A stretch of 64,000 nt of DNA, taken from contig JAGTTD010000026.1 of assembly GCA_018398585.1 (NCBI GenBank), positions 377,001-441,000 on the forward strand. The letters are read 5' to 3'. This DNA is from Simmondsia chinensis. Its lineage: Eukaryota > Streptophyta > Magnoliopsida > Caryophyllales > Simmondsiaceae. Shown here piece by piece: positions 46,161 to 57,419 of this stretch; within the stretch, counting starts at the first letter, position 1, and each line of letters starts with the position of its first letter. A program made the translations under genes and the position numbers. The notes beneath the pieces are model-generated. The model was not told where the DNA came from. It saw nothing but the letters and a program-made list of their open reading frames with translations, and did no database searches.

Positions 46161-47190
46161 GAAACAATCTTTTGGCTTGTTAGTGTAAAGACATTGCCAG
46201 CTTCAATACTAGCTCTGCGACTCGTTAGCACATTCATAATTGTGTTATTCAACGTCAACTAGAGGGACTAAAATGCAATAAAGAAAATTGTATCAACTAA
46301 AATCCTCTTAGTTTGCAGCTCTTTCAAATATAACAAACAATCAAATCAGAATAAAATAAGTACATAAGCACAAAAATAGAAAATTCAAGTTTTAATCATG
46401 TGAATCAAGTCACAATATAAGCTGAGTTGAATCGCGCTTTCACATTGGATGCCCAAACCCATACAAGCATTCATTTGTCTTACTGTCAATGAATCTTATA
46501 TATTGGAGTGTGAAAATATAGGGTCGGAAAATGTAAAGTTCCCCTAAGCAGAACATAAACTACGTGAAGGAAGGAAAGTCTAGATTTACGTGTAATGTAA
46601 ACATAGCTCCATTGGGCAATGTAATTGTGATGTTTTCGACATGAGAGAGATCATGGAACAAGTTTCAATCTCTAAATATGGTTTGTGGCTCCAGAGTCTA
46701 TGATCCACAAAACACTAGTCGTTACCCAACTCAAAAAGTGGCTATTGTATTTCAACAAACATTATGAACTATTTGTACTTAAGATGTTTAGATTAGTGAA
46801 AGAATATAGTGCTAAGGAAGTAAAGGAATAGTTTTGTCTCATTGATTGGGAGTTGAGGTATACCAATAATTATTGCACGGTTTTGATATCAATTGAGGTG
46901 CAGGAAAAAAGGTACATGTAATTTCTTTGGTGACTGAGTTGTCAGAGACATGATTTACTATGTTATTCCCTAATCTTCATCTTGATGTATGCCACTAGTT
47001 GCCTGCACTTCTCTTTAACTAAGTAAAACCAATGTACTTGGTTTCACAAAACTAAAGACAAATGGAGAATTTTTTTTGCACATTGTATAGTGTAGAAAAT
47101 CATCGACCTATATGCACTCTATTAGAAGAGCAATTTTCACCATAATCTTGAGTAAACCAAATATAAGCATATGATGAACAACCTTATTAT

Positions 47191-47440
47191 CCTCTTTCTC
47201 TAACTGATCATCAAAGCCAAAAGTAAATGATGCAGCAATAATCCTTATTACCCTCTTTTGATGAGAAACAGACATTTGGCAAGTGAACCTACAATAATTT
47301 TGCTCATATTTGAACAATCTTAGTATCCTCTTTCTCTAACTAAGCGCTAAAGCCACAAGTAAATGATGTAGCAATAATCCTTATTACCCTCTTTTGATGA
47401 GAAAAGACATTTGGCAAAGGAACCTACAACCACCCTAATG
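47191..47440. repeat. Tandem duplication of about 135 bp in CACTA 2
   Basis: CCTCTTTCTCTAACT recurs at 47191 and 47326, followed in both copies by TAAATGATG and CAATAATCCTTATTACCC. Confidence 0.75.
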
Positions 47441-48149
47441 TTAAACTATGCCCTTAGACTTTCATATTCCGTCATGCACTCTGAGAAAAGCAACATCTTT
47501 CACCATTAGAAATTCAAAGAATTTTAACTTCCCAACACAACCAATTTGAAGCCCAAAACTTATAAGACTCCATGATACAAGTCACTAGCTCTTTAATAGT
47601 GCCATCCTAAATGCAATCTTTCCTCAATTTTAGTCCACTGTCATTTTCTACAAGGAAATTCCATAGAAGAATATCCTCCAAGGAGCCCACTACAGATACC
47701 TCAATCACAAATACAAAATGACACCAAATTCCTTGTATCACTCAACACTTCAGGCAAATCCATTGTATATAGTAGAACTAAAATCATTTCATGGAACCCT
47801 TGTTACTTACTCTCCTTGGAAAAATAATAATGAAAAAATAACGGGATAAATAAGGAGAACGTGAACTGCCACAAGATTGTATCTTAATAGTTCAATAACT
47901 TTCCCACAATTGTATCCATCATACAACATACTTGACCCCAATCATCATAATAGTTTCGTACCTACTCTATTCATACAATATACAATAGAATGCAATAACC
48001 ATCTCAAGTGCCAACCCCATAATAGCTATTCATATGTAAATTCCGGTGTTCAATATTTCACCCATCCCCTTTCAATTTGTGTTTGCTATTTTCAATTTAT
48101 GATTGGGTGGTCTTAACAACTGGTATCAAAGCCCCAAGTGTAATCTAAA

Positions 48150-48780
48150 TCGGAGACATAGCTATGAGGGTGGGAGAAAAGGATAGCTGGCCGGTGTTTC
48201 TGTTCAGACAAAGCACACGTCAGATTTCAGGTGGCGCGTGGTTAGGACGCGCCTGAGAAAAACCGGTGGTGAGTGGGTGGCGCGTGAACGGCGTATGGCG
48301 GCTTCAGGCCGCGCGTGGTGGTGAACGGAGGTGAAGAAATACTAGATCGGAGTACCTGGGTTCTAGATCTGGAGGTTCCCGAGCAAATCAGTGAACGATG
48401 AGGCGCTAGAGGAGAAATCCAGCGGTGGCGTGTTGTTTATGCGTGCCTAAACAGTGACCGAGCGCAGTGGTGAGTCTTCGGCGGTTGACGTCGACGGTGA
48501 GTGAAGCTATGAGTCAAGGTGGTCCATTTGGTGGCCTGAAAGCAACGAAGCGGTGGTTCTACGAGTGGTGACAGTGCGTTCGAAGGCCGGTGAAGGGCTG
48601 AACGAACCGCGAGGGAGTTTCTGGTCCACCGTGGTCGTGCCTCGAAGTTGGTGACCGGTGAGGGGACTCCCGTGGTCGGGCGGCCGTGGTCGCGGTGAGA
48701 GAGAGCGACATGGTGGCGTGGTGAGACAAAGGAATTGGAGAGATGAGGGCAGAGAGAAACGTTAGGTTGTTTACCAAAAA
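48150..48780 (-). other. GC-rich stretch near the 5' side of CACTA 2
   Basis: A G-rich plus strand with repeated GGTGAGTG, GGCGCGTG and GGTGGTG words. Its position relative to the element's genes mirrors the GC-rich tract of CACTA 1, so it may mark the promoter. No protein is supported. Confidence 0.4.
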
Positions 48781-50394
48781 ATGAAAAAAATGAAACATTA
48801 TTGTGATGATAATATTTAAGTAATTTATATTAATATTCGATAATATTTTGTTACAATTTATAAAATTAATTTTTTAAAAATTAGTGGCATGACATATATG
48901 CATTATCGTAATCATTTACTATATCCGCATGTTTCGTATAAAATTGGTTAAATTTTTACAAAAATTCAATAAATTCCATATAAGGCATCCAGGTGATAAA
49001 ATATTCAGACCCTAGGGTATCGGAATAATAAATTTTTGTTATATGTTGTTAAAATATGGTTTTGTATATCTTTTGATTAATTTAAAATATTGCGTATAAT
49101 ATTATGATATTTACAAAAAATGTTAAGATGATAATATGATATTGTAACTCGTGATTTGGTGGGTTAACCCATAACTAAAATTTAGAGTAGGGATCTATTT
49201 GGAACATGAAATTGAAATCAGATTATGGAATTGTAAGTTGAATTGTAATTGTACAACTAATTGTCTTAAATTTTGAGTCAATCAAGTTAAATAATTCCAT
49301 AGTTCAAGTCTTCGATCAAATGGATCATTTAGGATTCAAGTCATTTCAAGTTTTGAGTCAATTTGAGTTGCGTTTTAGTTGTTTGAAGCATATGATGTTA
49401 AAGTCGATCAGATTTTGGGTTAATTAGATGGGTTCATTATAAGATTTAGGTTACCAGGGTTCGGATTTGAATTGGGTGGGGCGATTTGGGGCTCCAGTCA
49501 TCTTGGTTTGCAGGTTAATAAGGTTGGGCAGTTTCTACTGGATCGGGTCAAACTTTGATTGGACTGAGCCATTTTTTACGTTATTTTTAGTATTAGTCAT
49601 CTCAAGGTTTTGGGTCAATTAGGTTGTATTATATCAAGTTTTGGATCAACTCCATTGGGTCCTGTTTAAGTCAGACATGAGTCAGGTAGGATCAGTTTGG
49701 GTTTTAAGTCATCTAGGATTTTAAGTCTATCAAGTTGGGTGCTTTGAACTCGGAGTTAGATCGAGTTCGGTTGAGGTCGGGTTATATCTATTTGGGTTCA
49801 AATCATTTCATTTTGTGTTTCACGCCAAATTTAGGTTGGGTTAGGTGTTTCGATTTCAGGTCATCTTGGGTTTCGATATTATAATTGAGTTGGGTCATTT
49901 AGGGCTTCTGGTCAGTAGAGGTAATATGGAACTACAATTCTTCACCTCATTCCATGTATGAAAAAGATTTTTAGTTAAAATCCAATTCACTAATGAATTG
50001 CGTAGTGGAATAATTCTAATTCGTGAACCCAACAACAAAACTGGAATTATAGCCCTTAATTTCAAGCTCAACCCCAACCCAATTTTAGGCTCAAATATCA
50101 TGTGTCAAATATGATCCAATAAAACCGATCACTTAAATACCTATTCAATTTCAATAGTAAGATACCAAATTGATAAAATTTTAAAATTTCAAACTACCTA
50201 AATGATAAAATTTATAATATACAATGTAAGACTTTCTATTATCATCAAGTAGTTAATTAATCAATTTAATCAATAAAATAAATATAATGAACTCATTGTC
50301 ACATGATTTAAAATTAATAATGAACTGGCATGATAAAAAATTGACTCTTGGTAAAAAGGAAATATTTAAAAGTTGATGTTGTATAGCTCACAAT
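48781..50394. other. CACTA 2 internal DNA without genes
   Basis: The stretch is AT-rich; 49190-49920 repeats degenerate words such as TTTTGGGTCAA, GGGTCATTT and AAGTTTTGGATCAA. No open frame with a recognisable motif is present. Confidence 0.4.
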
Positions 50395-51133
50395 CAAAGC
50401 AACAAGTTACAAAGTGTTGCCTATTATTGCAACACTCAACTAACTGTTACCTTTGGTTGAACAAATGCAACGGTTTTTTACTTCTGTTGCCTTCAACATC
50501 AAAGGCAACGGTTTCAGAACCGTTGCCATGAGATTTATACATCAAAATTGAGGATGAAGGCAACAACATAAGAAGTGTTGCCTTTGACTAGTTTAGGCAA
50601 CACTTTTTACTACCGTTGCAAATTTTTCGTTACCTATATCCATTTATGTTGTAGTGGTACCCGCCCCGTTTGGGGCGGGTACGGGTATAAGTGGGGCAAG
50701 TAGTGAGTATGGGTATAGTTTTGTACCCGCCCCGCCCAGCTCCACCTCATACCCGCCATACCTGCTTTATTTTGTACATAATTAACATTCAAATTAAAAA
50801 AAAATACGTGTTTAAATTCAATAACTCAAATTGTTTATCAATGTTATAAAAAAATATAATTGATTTTTAAAAGTAGTATTTAATAACTAATATGATCCGG
50901 TATAGATAATCGTTTTCTATGCACATTAGAGAGGGTACGGGGCGGGTAATGCATACCAGTTGGATACCCGCGGGTAATGGGGCGGGTACAGGTATGAGTT
51001 TGTACCCGCCGGGGTGGGTACGGGTATCCATTTCATACCCGTGGCGGGTAATGGGGCGGGTACGGGTATAGGATTTGGGTGGCGGGTATGGGATTTGTAC
51101 CCGCCCCGCTCCATTGCCATCTCTACGTAAATC

Positions 51134-51635
51134 TAACAGGATTTTTGTGTAACGACTCTATGTAGTAGCTGGGTAGGTTGTATAAGGCTTCCTAACATTA
51201 CCCTTTTTCTATGTAAAAGTAATTTTGTTATTATGTTAATGGTTTAGGCTTGCTGAGGTTGCCCCTTTTCTGTATAAAGTACTTTTGTTCTTATGTTAAC
51301 TATTTGTGGATATGTTGTTGTTTCATTTGGAGCCAAGAGTTATTTCAATATCCTTGTAAGTTAGGGTTAAGGTCACCATCCAAGGCTTCCTCGATGCCCT
51401 TCTCATGTTGAAGGCACCGTTTCCGCCCTATAGTGACGGTTAAAAGTAGCTTATGCATAATTAAGCACACCGAATGCATTACTGAATGATGTTTGCATAA
51501 CTTCCTTCACCTTAAGGATGAAGGGATATTGTAAGCTAATGCTGTATAGACTACTGCACTTTTTTTGTGTGCATTACATCTTACTCTAATACAACACTCT
51601 TAGGCACATAGTTCAACCTGACTGACGAGTGTAAT
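51134..51635 (-). other. Tat sequence between the hAT insertion and pol
   Basis: This is the continuation of the Tat 3' region between the antisense ORF and the end of integrase. I see no motif in it. Confidence 0.4.
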
Positions 51636-51639
51636 ACCT

Positions 51640-52760
51640 TTTACTTATCTATAGTTACAACCGGTGACCTATGGGTGGCTTACTAGGAGACACCCTTTGG
51701 TCATTTGGTTTATGCGTAATATTTCTTGAGATTTTGAACATTCCAAGTTTGAGGGATCTTGGATCCATCCAAATGCTCTAGCTTGTAGCTTCCATCACCC
51801 AATTTACAAGTAATGCGGTAGGGCCCTTACCAGTTTGCGGACATTTTTCCATAGCTTGGCCCTCCCTAAGTAATATCAACTCATCGGAGGACTAAGTCTC
51901 CTAGCTCGAAACATTAAGGATTTACATGTCCGTTAAAGTACTACACTATCCTTTGTTTTTGGGCAATTATTCAAAGGAGAGCATCCTCCCAAATTTCCTT
52001 CACCAGATCAAGGGAACATCATCACAATTCATTATTCTCAGGCTCACGATAGTATTGTACTCGGTAACTTGGCTCTCCTATTTCTATGGGAATCACGGCT
52101 TCTGCGGCGTTGACTAACATGAAGGAGTCTCTCCCGTAGCTACCCGGTACATGATACGATGCGCCCATAAGACACTTGGTCGCTCATCCACCCATCTTCT
52201 TTTGGCGGTATCTAACCGACGTCTAAGCCCATTGAGTATTTGTTTATTCTCTGCCTCCATTTTCTCATTACTTTGCGGATATGCTACTGATGCAAAATGG
52301 AGTCAATCTTCATGTGCTAGCAGTACTTGCAAAACCATGGTGTATTAAACTGTGTTCCATTATCAGTTATCAGAGCCCGTGGGATTCCAAGCGAAGTAAT
52401 GATATTTCTTCATAAAAACTGTCTAGTGGCACTATCCATGATTTTTGTCACCGGTTCGGCTTCTACCCACTTGCTAAAATAGTCAGTTGCCACTATAAAA
52501 ATTTCCTTTGCCCACTGGCTAGTAGGAAGGGTCCTAGAATGTCAATTCCCCACTATGCAGAGGGTATTGGGTCAATTATTAGATGTAAAGTTGTTGCAGG
52601 GGCATGGATTAAGGGTGCAAATCCTTTGGCATCTGTCACACTTTCGAATCAATGTGTCAGCGTCTTTTTTTAAGGTTGGCTAGAAATAGCCTGCTCGTAA
52701 CGCCATTCCGAATAGGGTTCGTCGACCAATGTAAGTACCGCAAATTCCGTCATGGATTTC
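51640..52760 (-). pseudogene. Tat integrase remnant
   Basis: Minus-strand frames show, in order, CDRCQ (zinc part), GIDILGPF, FIVATDYFSKWVEAEPVTKI, ITDNGTQF and a C-terminal GDGSYKLEHLDGSKIPQTWN. The order matches integrase and the extreme end of Gypsy pol. Many stops and shifts separate the pieces. Confidence 0.8.
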
Positions 52761-53002
52761 TCTCCGCACATAATTTCCTTCTTCCCTCGACAGGCCTTTT
52801 AACTATGGGTGCATGAACAATCTCTTGTAAAGTTGTTGGTTAATTACAACGAAATGGGCCGCGCGTCTTCGGAGCTTTCGCAATTTTTTGTCATTCAGTG
52901 GTAGTTTGTTCTGAAGAATGTATTCAAGGAGGGGGCCCATAGATCCTCCCTCATTTTCTACTTGCACTACTTTTTTAGTTCTTGTCTATCAAGGTCTTAA
53001 TG

Positions 53003-53522
53003 TCAACTTCCCGTACATTTATCTGCCTCTCTCGACTTCCTGTAGTTGACTCCATGCTGGAGTAACAGCTCATCGTCTGCACGCTTATTGTCCTCGCAGT
53101 AAATCCCCTGTATAGCAAAGTCTTCCAATTCGGACACTTTATTCCTCACTAGTTCTAGGCACCACAATAAATGCGGTTCCTTTGCTTCATATTGCCCCAG
53201 TACTTGCTTCGCTACCAAATTTGAATCACTTATGGCAACAATATGCTGTGCTCCACCTACCAAAGTCAATTCCATGGAGCAGGGCCTCGTACTCGACTTC
53301 ATTACTGATTGCTTTGAAATTCAATTTGACCGCATTCTCGGCCTGTTCCCCTTCGGGATTCACTATTACTGTCCCTGCATCGCGACCTTCTTGATTAGTG
53401 AAACTGTCAACAAATACTTTCCACGTGTACTCCTCTCCAATTGATGTCAAAGGCTCGCGCGCGCTGATGTCAGATGAGCATTCAACCAAGAAATCTGCTA
53501 GGGCTTGGCCATAAGAGTTCAA
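53003..53522 (-). pseudogene. Tat second (archaeal-type) RNase H remnant
   Basis: Pieces are WKVFVDSFTNQEGRDAGTVI, KAISNEVEYEALLHGIDFG and then VAISDSNLVAKQVLGQYEAK in a second frame. The spacing of acidic residues is RNase H-like. A second RNase H after the normal one is characteristic of the Tat lineage. One frameshift splits it near 53300. Confidence 0.78.
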
Positions 53523-53610
53523 CCACCTAGGCTAGCACTCTTCCTAACCAAACCAACCTCGAGAGCAGCCTTTTGAATTGCAGGTTGGTTAGCACAACTA
53601 CGGAATGAGC

Positions 53611-53976
53611 TTAAAAGTAAGGTCTCAGCTTTCGTGCGACTATAACTAATGCTAACACAACTTTCTCTAAATTCAGATATCTCTTCTCTGAGTCCCTGAG
53701 GATCTGGCTTATGAAGTATATGAGAAGTTGTTGGCCCTCACGGTCACCTACCAGGACTGCACTTACTGTATTCACGGAGGTGGCAAGGTATATGTACAAT
53801 GTTTCATTAGGTTCGGGTTTAGTAATGGTTGTCAAATGCAACAGGTACTGCTTCAGCTGCAGAAAAGCTTGTTTGCAGTCCTTAGTCCAACGGAAGGGTT
53901 GTTTACCTCTCAACACCTTGAAGAAGTGGAGAGCTTTTTTTGGCTGAACGACTAATGAATCGATTGAATGAAGCAA
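53611..53976 (-). pseudogene. Tat RNase H remnant
   Basis: The open frame contains FKVLRGKQPFRWTKDCKQAF, LYIYLATSVNTVSAVLV, LLIYFISQILRDSEKRYLNL and EKVVLALVIVARKLRPYF. This is the standard Ty3/Gypsy RNase H that follows RT. The first catalytic Asp position appears substituted (LYIYLA where acidic residues are usual). Confidence 0.82.
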
Positions 53977-54039
53977 TGCTCCTGATTAACTTTTGAACAT
54001 CCTTTTCAGTTCTAGGAGACCCCACTTCAGGAATAGCAT

Positions 54040-54620
54040 GCATCTTTCAGGGATTTGCCTTAATTTCATGGGAGCTCACGATAAACCCCACAAATGTTCC
54101 CTCAAATACTTCGAATAAACACTTCTCTGGGTTCAGTTTCATCCAGTGTTTTCAGAGAGCTTCTAAGGTTTCACTCAAGTATTTTACATGTTCAGACTCT
54201 CACAGTGACTTAACTATCATATCGTCAACATAAATCTCCATATTTCCACCGATCTGTGGATCAAAGATTTTATTGACGAGTCGTTGATAAGTTGCCTGGC
54301 ATTTTTTAGGCCAAACGGGATGACTTTGTAATAATACGTTCCTTCTGCTATTTTAAAAGATGTTCTTTCCTCATCGCTGCGGTGCATTCGTACTTGGAGA
54401 TATTCCGAAAAAGAATCCATGAAGATAAATAATTCTTTCTTGCCATCAAATCTACCAATCTGTCAATTTTAGATAACGGATATGAATCCCTCGGGCATGC
54501 GGCATTAAGATCGGTAAAATCTATGCACATTCTCTAGCATCCATTTGACTTCTTCACAAGTACTATGTTGGCCATCCATGAAACTACACTGTTTTTGCTA
54601 GATAGGTGCTCTGCCTGCCT
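54040..54620 (-). pseudogene. Tat reverse transcriptase remnant
   Basis: Pieces are MCIDFTDLNAACPRDSYPLS, GTYYYKVIPFGLKNA and, in another frame, IYVDDMIVKS (YVDD at 54221-54232). These are RT motifs in correct order. Frameshifts lie between the second and third pieces, and stops follow. Confidence 0.85.
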
Positions 54621-54829
54621 GCACATTGAGTTGATGAGTGATCACCCCTGACGGTATCCCTGGCATCTCTTTGGTGGCAAATGTGAAGACATCGCGAAAC
54701 TGAACTAAGAGTTCCCCAAGTTCTTGCCACGTGTAAGGAGATAATCTAGTGCCCAGGTTGACATATCACCCTGCCTCCAACTCATACCTTTCTAGTGACG
54801 ACAGTGTGGAATCACCAACCATGACGGAG

Positions 54830-55626
54830 CTAAAGGGGTAGCGGCTCAGAAGGAGCAGGTTTGGCTGTTATGATGACGAGGTTAGGGGATGCTAGATAAC
54901 ACTCTTTAGCTAAACTTGGACTTCCTCTTACAGACATAACCTCTCCATTGTCTGCCGAAAATTTCACAATTAGGTGGTAAGTTGAGACCACAGCTTTGAG
55001 TCGACTCAAAGTTGGTCTGCCTAGTATTACATCATAGGCAGAGATGGTGTCCACTACTAAGTAGTCCACCTCCACGATTCGTCGCTCATCATTATTCCAA
55101 AAAAAAAGAAAAAGAAAAATAGGTGGTAAGTTGAGACCATAGCTTTGAGTCGATTCAAAGTTGGTCTACCCAGTATTACATCATAAGCAGATATGGCGTC
55201 CACTACTAAGTAGTCCACCTCCACCGTTCGTCGCTCATCATCATTCCTAAAAACCGTGGTCAGGGTGACCTTCTCCCGAGGTAACACAAGTTCTCTTGAA
55301 GATCCTACAATCGGATATGGGGCAGGTAGAAGAACCATAGTTGGCAATTCCATTCCATCGTAGCATTCCTGAAAGAGTATGTCAGCAGAGCTTCCTTGGT
55401 CAATCAGTATACGGTACACCAGGTAAGCACGGATCTCTGTTGTACTAACCAATGGATCCTCATTGGGTGTGATGATCCCTTTGGCAGCTTCTTCAGTAAA
55501 ACTTATGCAATTTTGCTCCTTCATCAGCGGCCAGGTTGGAGCTGGTTCCCTCCCTCTTTCATAGGTTTGCCGAGTGAGGTTAGCACACTGAACAACCCCT
55601 GCAATGGTAGCAATGATCTTTCGCAT
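54830..55626 (-). pseudogene. Tat protease region with an internal 149-bp duplication
   Basis: Minus-strand frame 55057-55626 contains SFTEEAAKGIITPNEDPLV, VYRILIDQGSSADILF (aspartic protease with IDQGSS where DxGSS is expected) and VDYLVVDAISAYDVILGRPT. A second copy of this last part, VDYLVVDTISAYDVILGRPT, follows in 54830-55075. The DNA repeat has a period of 149 bp (starts 54971 and 55120) and creates a frame break through an A-rich linker. Confidence 0.85.
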
Positions 55627-55656
55627 CGAATCTCCAAGGCCCTCGTTGGACTCATT

Positions 55657-55690
55657 CCCCCCCCCCCCCCCCCTTAAAAAAAAAAGCTTT
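55657..55690 (+). repeat. C17 followed by A10 tract
   Basis: A run of 17 C (55657-55673), two T and ten A lie in the linker between the Tat gag and protease. Confidence 0.85.
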
Positions 55691-55995
55691 CCCGGTCTTT
55701 AACCTTTTTAGGTTAGCATACCTCCCCAATTTTCAGTTAGTTTGGCTTCTTCCAAGTGACACTCCAAAGGCATCATTTGGTTTTATTGTCCTTGAATACA
55801 TGGGGTAGAATTTTGCGGGAACCCATTTGCACGTCTTTTTTCTTTACCTCCATGGGTGGTCGAAGGCTCCCTACCACAGTGGGGAGGGTGGAGCAAGTTC
55901 ATGCCCGGTGGCTCGAAAGGCATTTTTCAATGTCTGCCTTAGACTCTCAAACCGAATGGAGGCGATGTTCACCCATGTGTTTTTTGCCCCCGATA

Positions 55996-56900
55996 TCAAT
56001 TGCACCACAGCCAAAATATACTTGTTGGCCTTTTTCTATAGCTCTTAGAAGTTTGCCCTTTAGCAAGTGCAAACTTGAAACTCGAATTTTGTAATCCATT
56101 GATAAAGGTAGTGATGGTGGTTTCGTCTAAAAGGCTTGCGACATCAAGCATAGCGCGAGCAAATCGGCATACATAACTCCTCAAGGGTTCATATTCATGC
56201 TGTTGCAGCTTGAGTAGATGTGCGGCAGTTTTCTTTCTCCTTTTATTACTAACAAAATGGCAAACAAACTGCTCTGATAACTCATTAAAGCTGTTAACTG
56301 ATGAATTTGGTAGGGACACAAACCAGCTCTTGGCTACCCCCTTCAAAGTTGCCGCAAAGAACTTACTCCATATTTTTTTTTTTTGATAAGTCAGTTTATA
56401 TATATATCAAAAAAGAGCACCGATGTACGTTAACTTACTCCATATGTCTTCACTCACGTCCTGTAGATACATTCATGCTATAAATCCTGCTAGGTGGTCC
56501 TCCAGATCTTGGGTTCCATCGAACAATTCGATGTTCGGAATCTTTATTTTTCCCATCGGGATCAATAGAATTCTCGGTGTGAAAGGCGAATGTGTTCCTG
56601 GCACTAAACGAGTTGGGAGATCCTACCGCTTTTCTTGCCGTTTTTCTTGTCTCCCTTTGTGGAGTTTTGGTTGGTACTAGCCATCGATTTGGTAATATCA
56701 TCTAAAACTTGCACTTGTGTGGGTTGGAATTTCGTATGTGCCACCGTGAAATGGCTAGGGTTTGAGGCTCTCACTGTGGTGTTTTCCTCGTCTCTAACAC
56801 CGTTTGACAATCGAGAAAGAAGCTCCGTGAGTTGATGTTGAAGTTGATCGAATTGGGCTCGAGTAACGAAATCAATATCCTCTAGCCTCCCGGAGGGGCC
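55996..56900 (-). pseudogene. Tat gag remnant
   Basis: The core (55996-56346) reads MKGVAKSWFVSLPNSSVNSF, ELSEQFVCHFVSNKRRKKTA and YEPLRSYVCRFARAMLDV, a clear Retrotrans_gag domain of the Tat type. The upstream part to about 56900 contains DQLQHQL and LSNGVRDEENTTVRASN. A 58-bp LINE tail (56374-56431) interrupts the frame. Gag begins shortly after the primer site, as expected. Confidence 0.85.
56374..56431 (-). mobile_element. 58-bp LINE tail inserted in Tat gag
   Basis: A T run, then GATAAGTC on the plus strand, is flanked by a 14-bp target duplication, AACTTACTCCATAT (56360-56373 and 56432-56445). It is a very short 5'-truncated LINE copy on the minus strand. Confidence 0.85.
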
Positions 56901-56929
56901 AGTGTGCTGACTTAAATCTATCGTGGAGG

Positions 56930-56968
56930 AAAGGTTTTACCTTTCCCACAGACGACGCCACTTGTTTT
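56930..56968 (-). promoter_or_regulatory. Primer-binding region of the Tat element
   Basis: Directly after the LTR end (ATATCA on the minus strand) comes AAAACAAGTGGCGTCGTCTG then TGGGAAAG. This matches the conserved GGCGCCGTCTGTGGGAA-type region of plant Gypsy elements, where a tRNA primes minus-strand DNA. Confidence 0.7.
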
Positions 56969-57419
56969 TGATATTTTGGGTGGGGTTCTTAAAGGGAGGA
57001 CCAATCTCAAGCCCTCTAGCCCTTTCCTTCCTTCCTCCTCCTTTTTGTTCTTTCCCTTTTTCTTGTCCCCCCTTGAGGTGAGGGTATTTGGCTTTATTTA
57101 TAGTGGGTTACAGAATGTAGCGAATAAGTTTATCCTCTGACCGTGGACTAGGATAACAATGGGTCGCCCCCTGGCAAGTCTGGGGGGTTGTGTTGCCTTC
57201 TTTGGTGGCTTTAGATGGCGTGCTCCTTAATTCAAGTGTCATGGCTAGACTTATGGCGGATTAGAGTACCGCGGCTGAGCCCCTATCGGGCCCTTCGCGG
57301 CTCTCCTACTTGCGAATATGCTGTGCCATCTGTACTTGTTGGCCTGTACCTTGTCCCTTTGCCGTCCACTTTAGGTCTACCTAGCTCTCTATCTTCGTGC
57401 CACTTATTATTCTCAACAG
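56969..57419 (-). repeat. 5' LTR of the Tat element
   Basis: It runs from TGATATTTTGGGTGGGG to CTCAACA on the plus strand. It is uninterrupted and shows the target into which the chromovirus inserted in the other LTR. Confidence 0.88.

Larger units (their letters stand above)
43629..50656 (-). mobile_element. CACTA transposon 2, nested in the hAT element
   Basis: A 7.0 kb element. It starts CACTACAACATAAATGG and, on the minus strand at the other end, also starts CACTACAACATAAATGG. The target duplication GTA is at 43626-43628 and 50657-50659. Subterminal motifs of the type AACCGTTGCC and GGCAACGGTT are packed at 43650-44045 and 50395-50645. The family differs from CACTA 1 in its ends and subterminal motif. 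Only TNPA-like remnants are recognised inside, and no TNP2 frame survives visibly. Confidence 0.9.
43586..51125. mobile_element. Non-autonomous hAT element inserted in Tat, itself interrupted
   Basis: Ends are TAGGGATGGTAATGG on the left and CCATTGCCATCTCTA on the right, imperfect inverted repeats typical of hAT elements. The 8-bp target duplication CGTAAATC is perfect (43578-43585 and 51126-51133). Its own sequence is only about 510 bp (43586-43628 and 50660-51125). That sequence is built from GGGCGGGTACGGGTA and its complement around an AT-rich core. The rest is a nested CACTA element. No hAT transposase is present. Confidence 0.9.
32919..57419 (-). mobile_element. Ty3/Gypsy Tat-lineage retrotransposon, host of nested insertions
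   Basis: The 5' LTR is at 56969-57419 and the 3' LTR at 32919-32950 plus 38256-38701, split by a chromovirus. Beside the 5' LTR the minus strand reads GGCGTCGTCTGTGGGAAAG, a primer-site region typical of these elements. The minus-strand order is gag, protease, RT, RNase H, second RNase H, integrase. A long 3' region then holds an antisense ORF, a minisatellite and an F-box-like fragment. A second RNase H plus an antisense ORF points to the Tat group. Without inserts the element is about 11.7 kb. It is heavily mutated. Confidence 0.85.

Noticed and set aside
48150..48780. A GC-rich stretch that looks like a host promoter or CpG island
   Set aside because: It lies inside CACTA 2 in the place where CACTA 1 also has a G-rich tract, so an element-internal role is simpler.
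50926..51120. A proline-rich frame (PNPIPVPAPLPA type)
   Set aside because: It is produced by the GGGTACGGG words of the hAT element.
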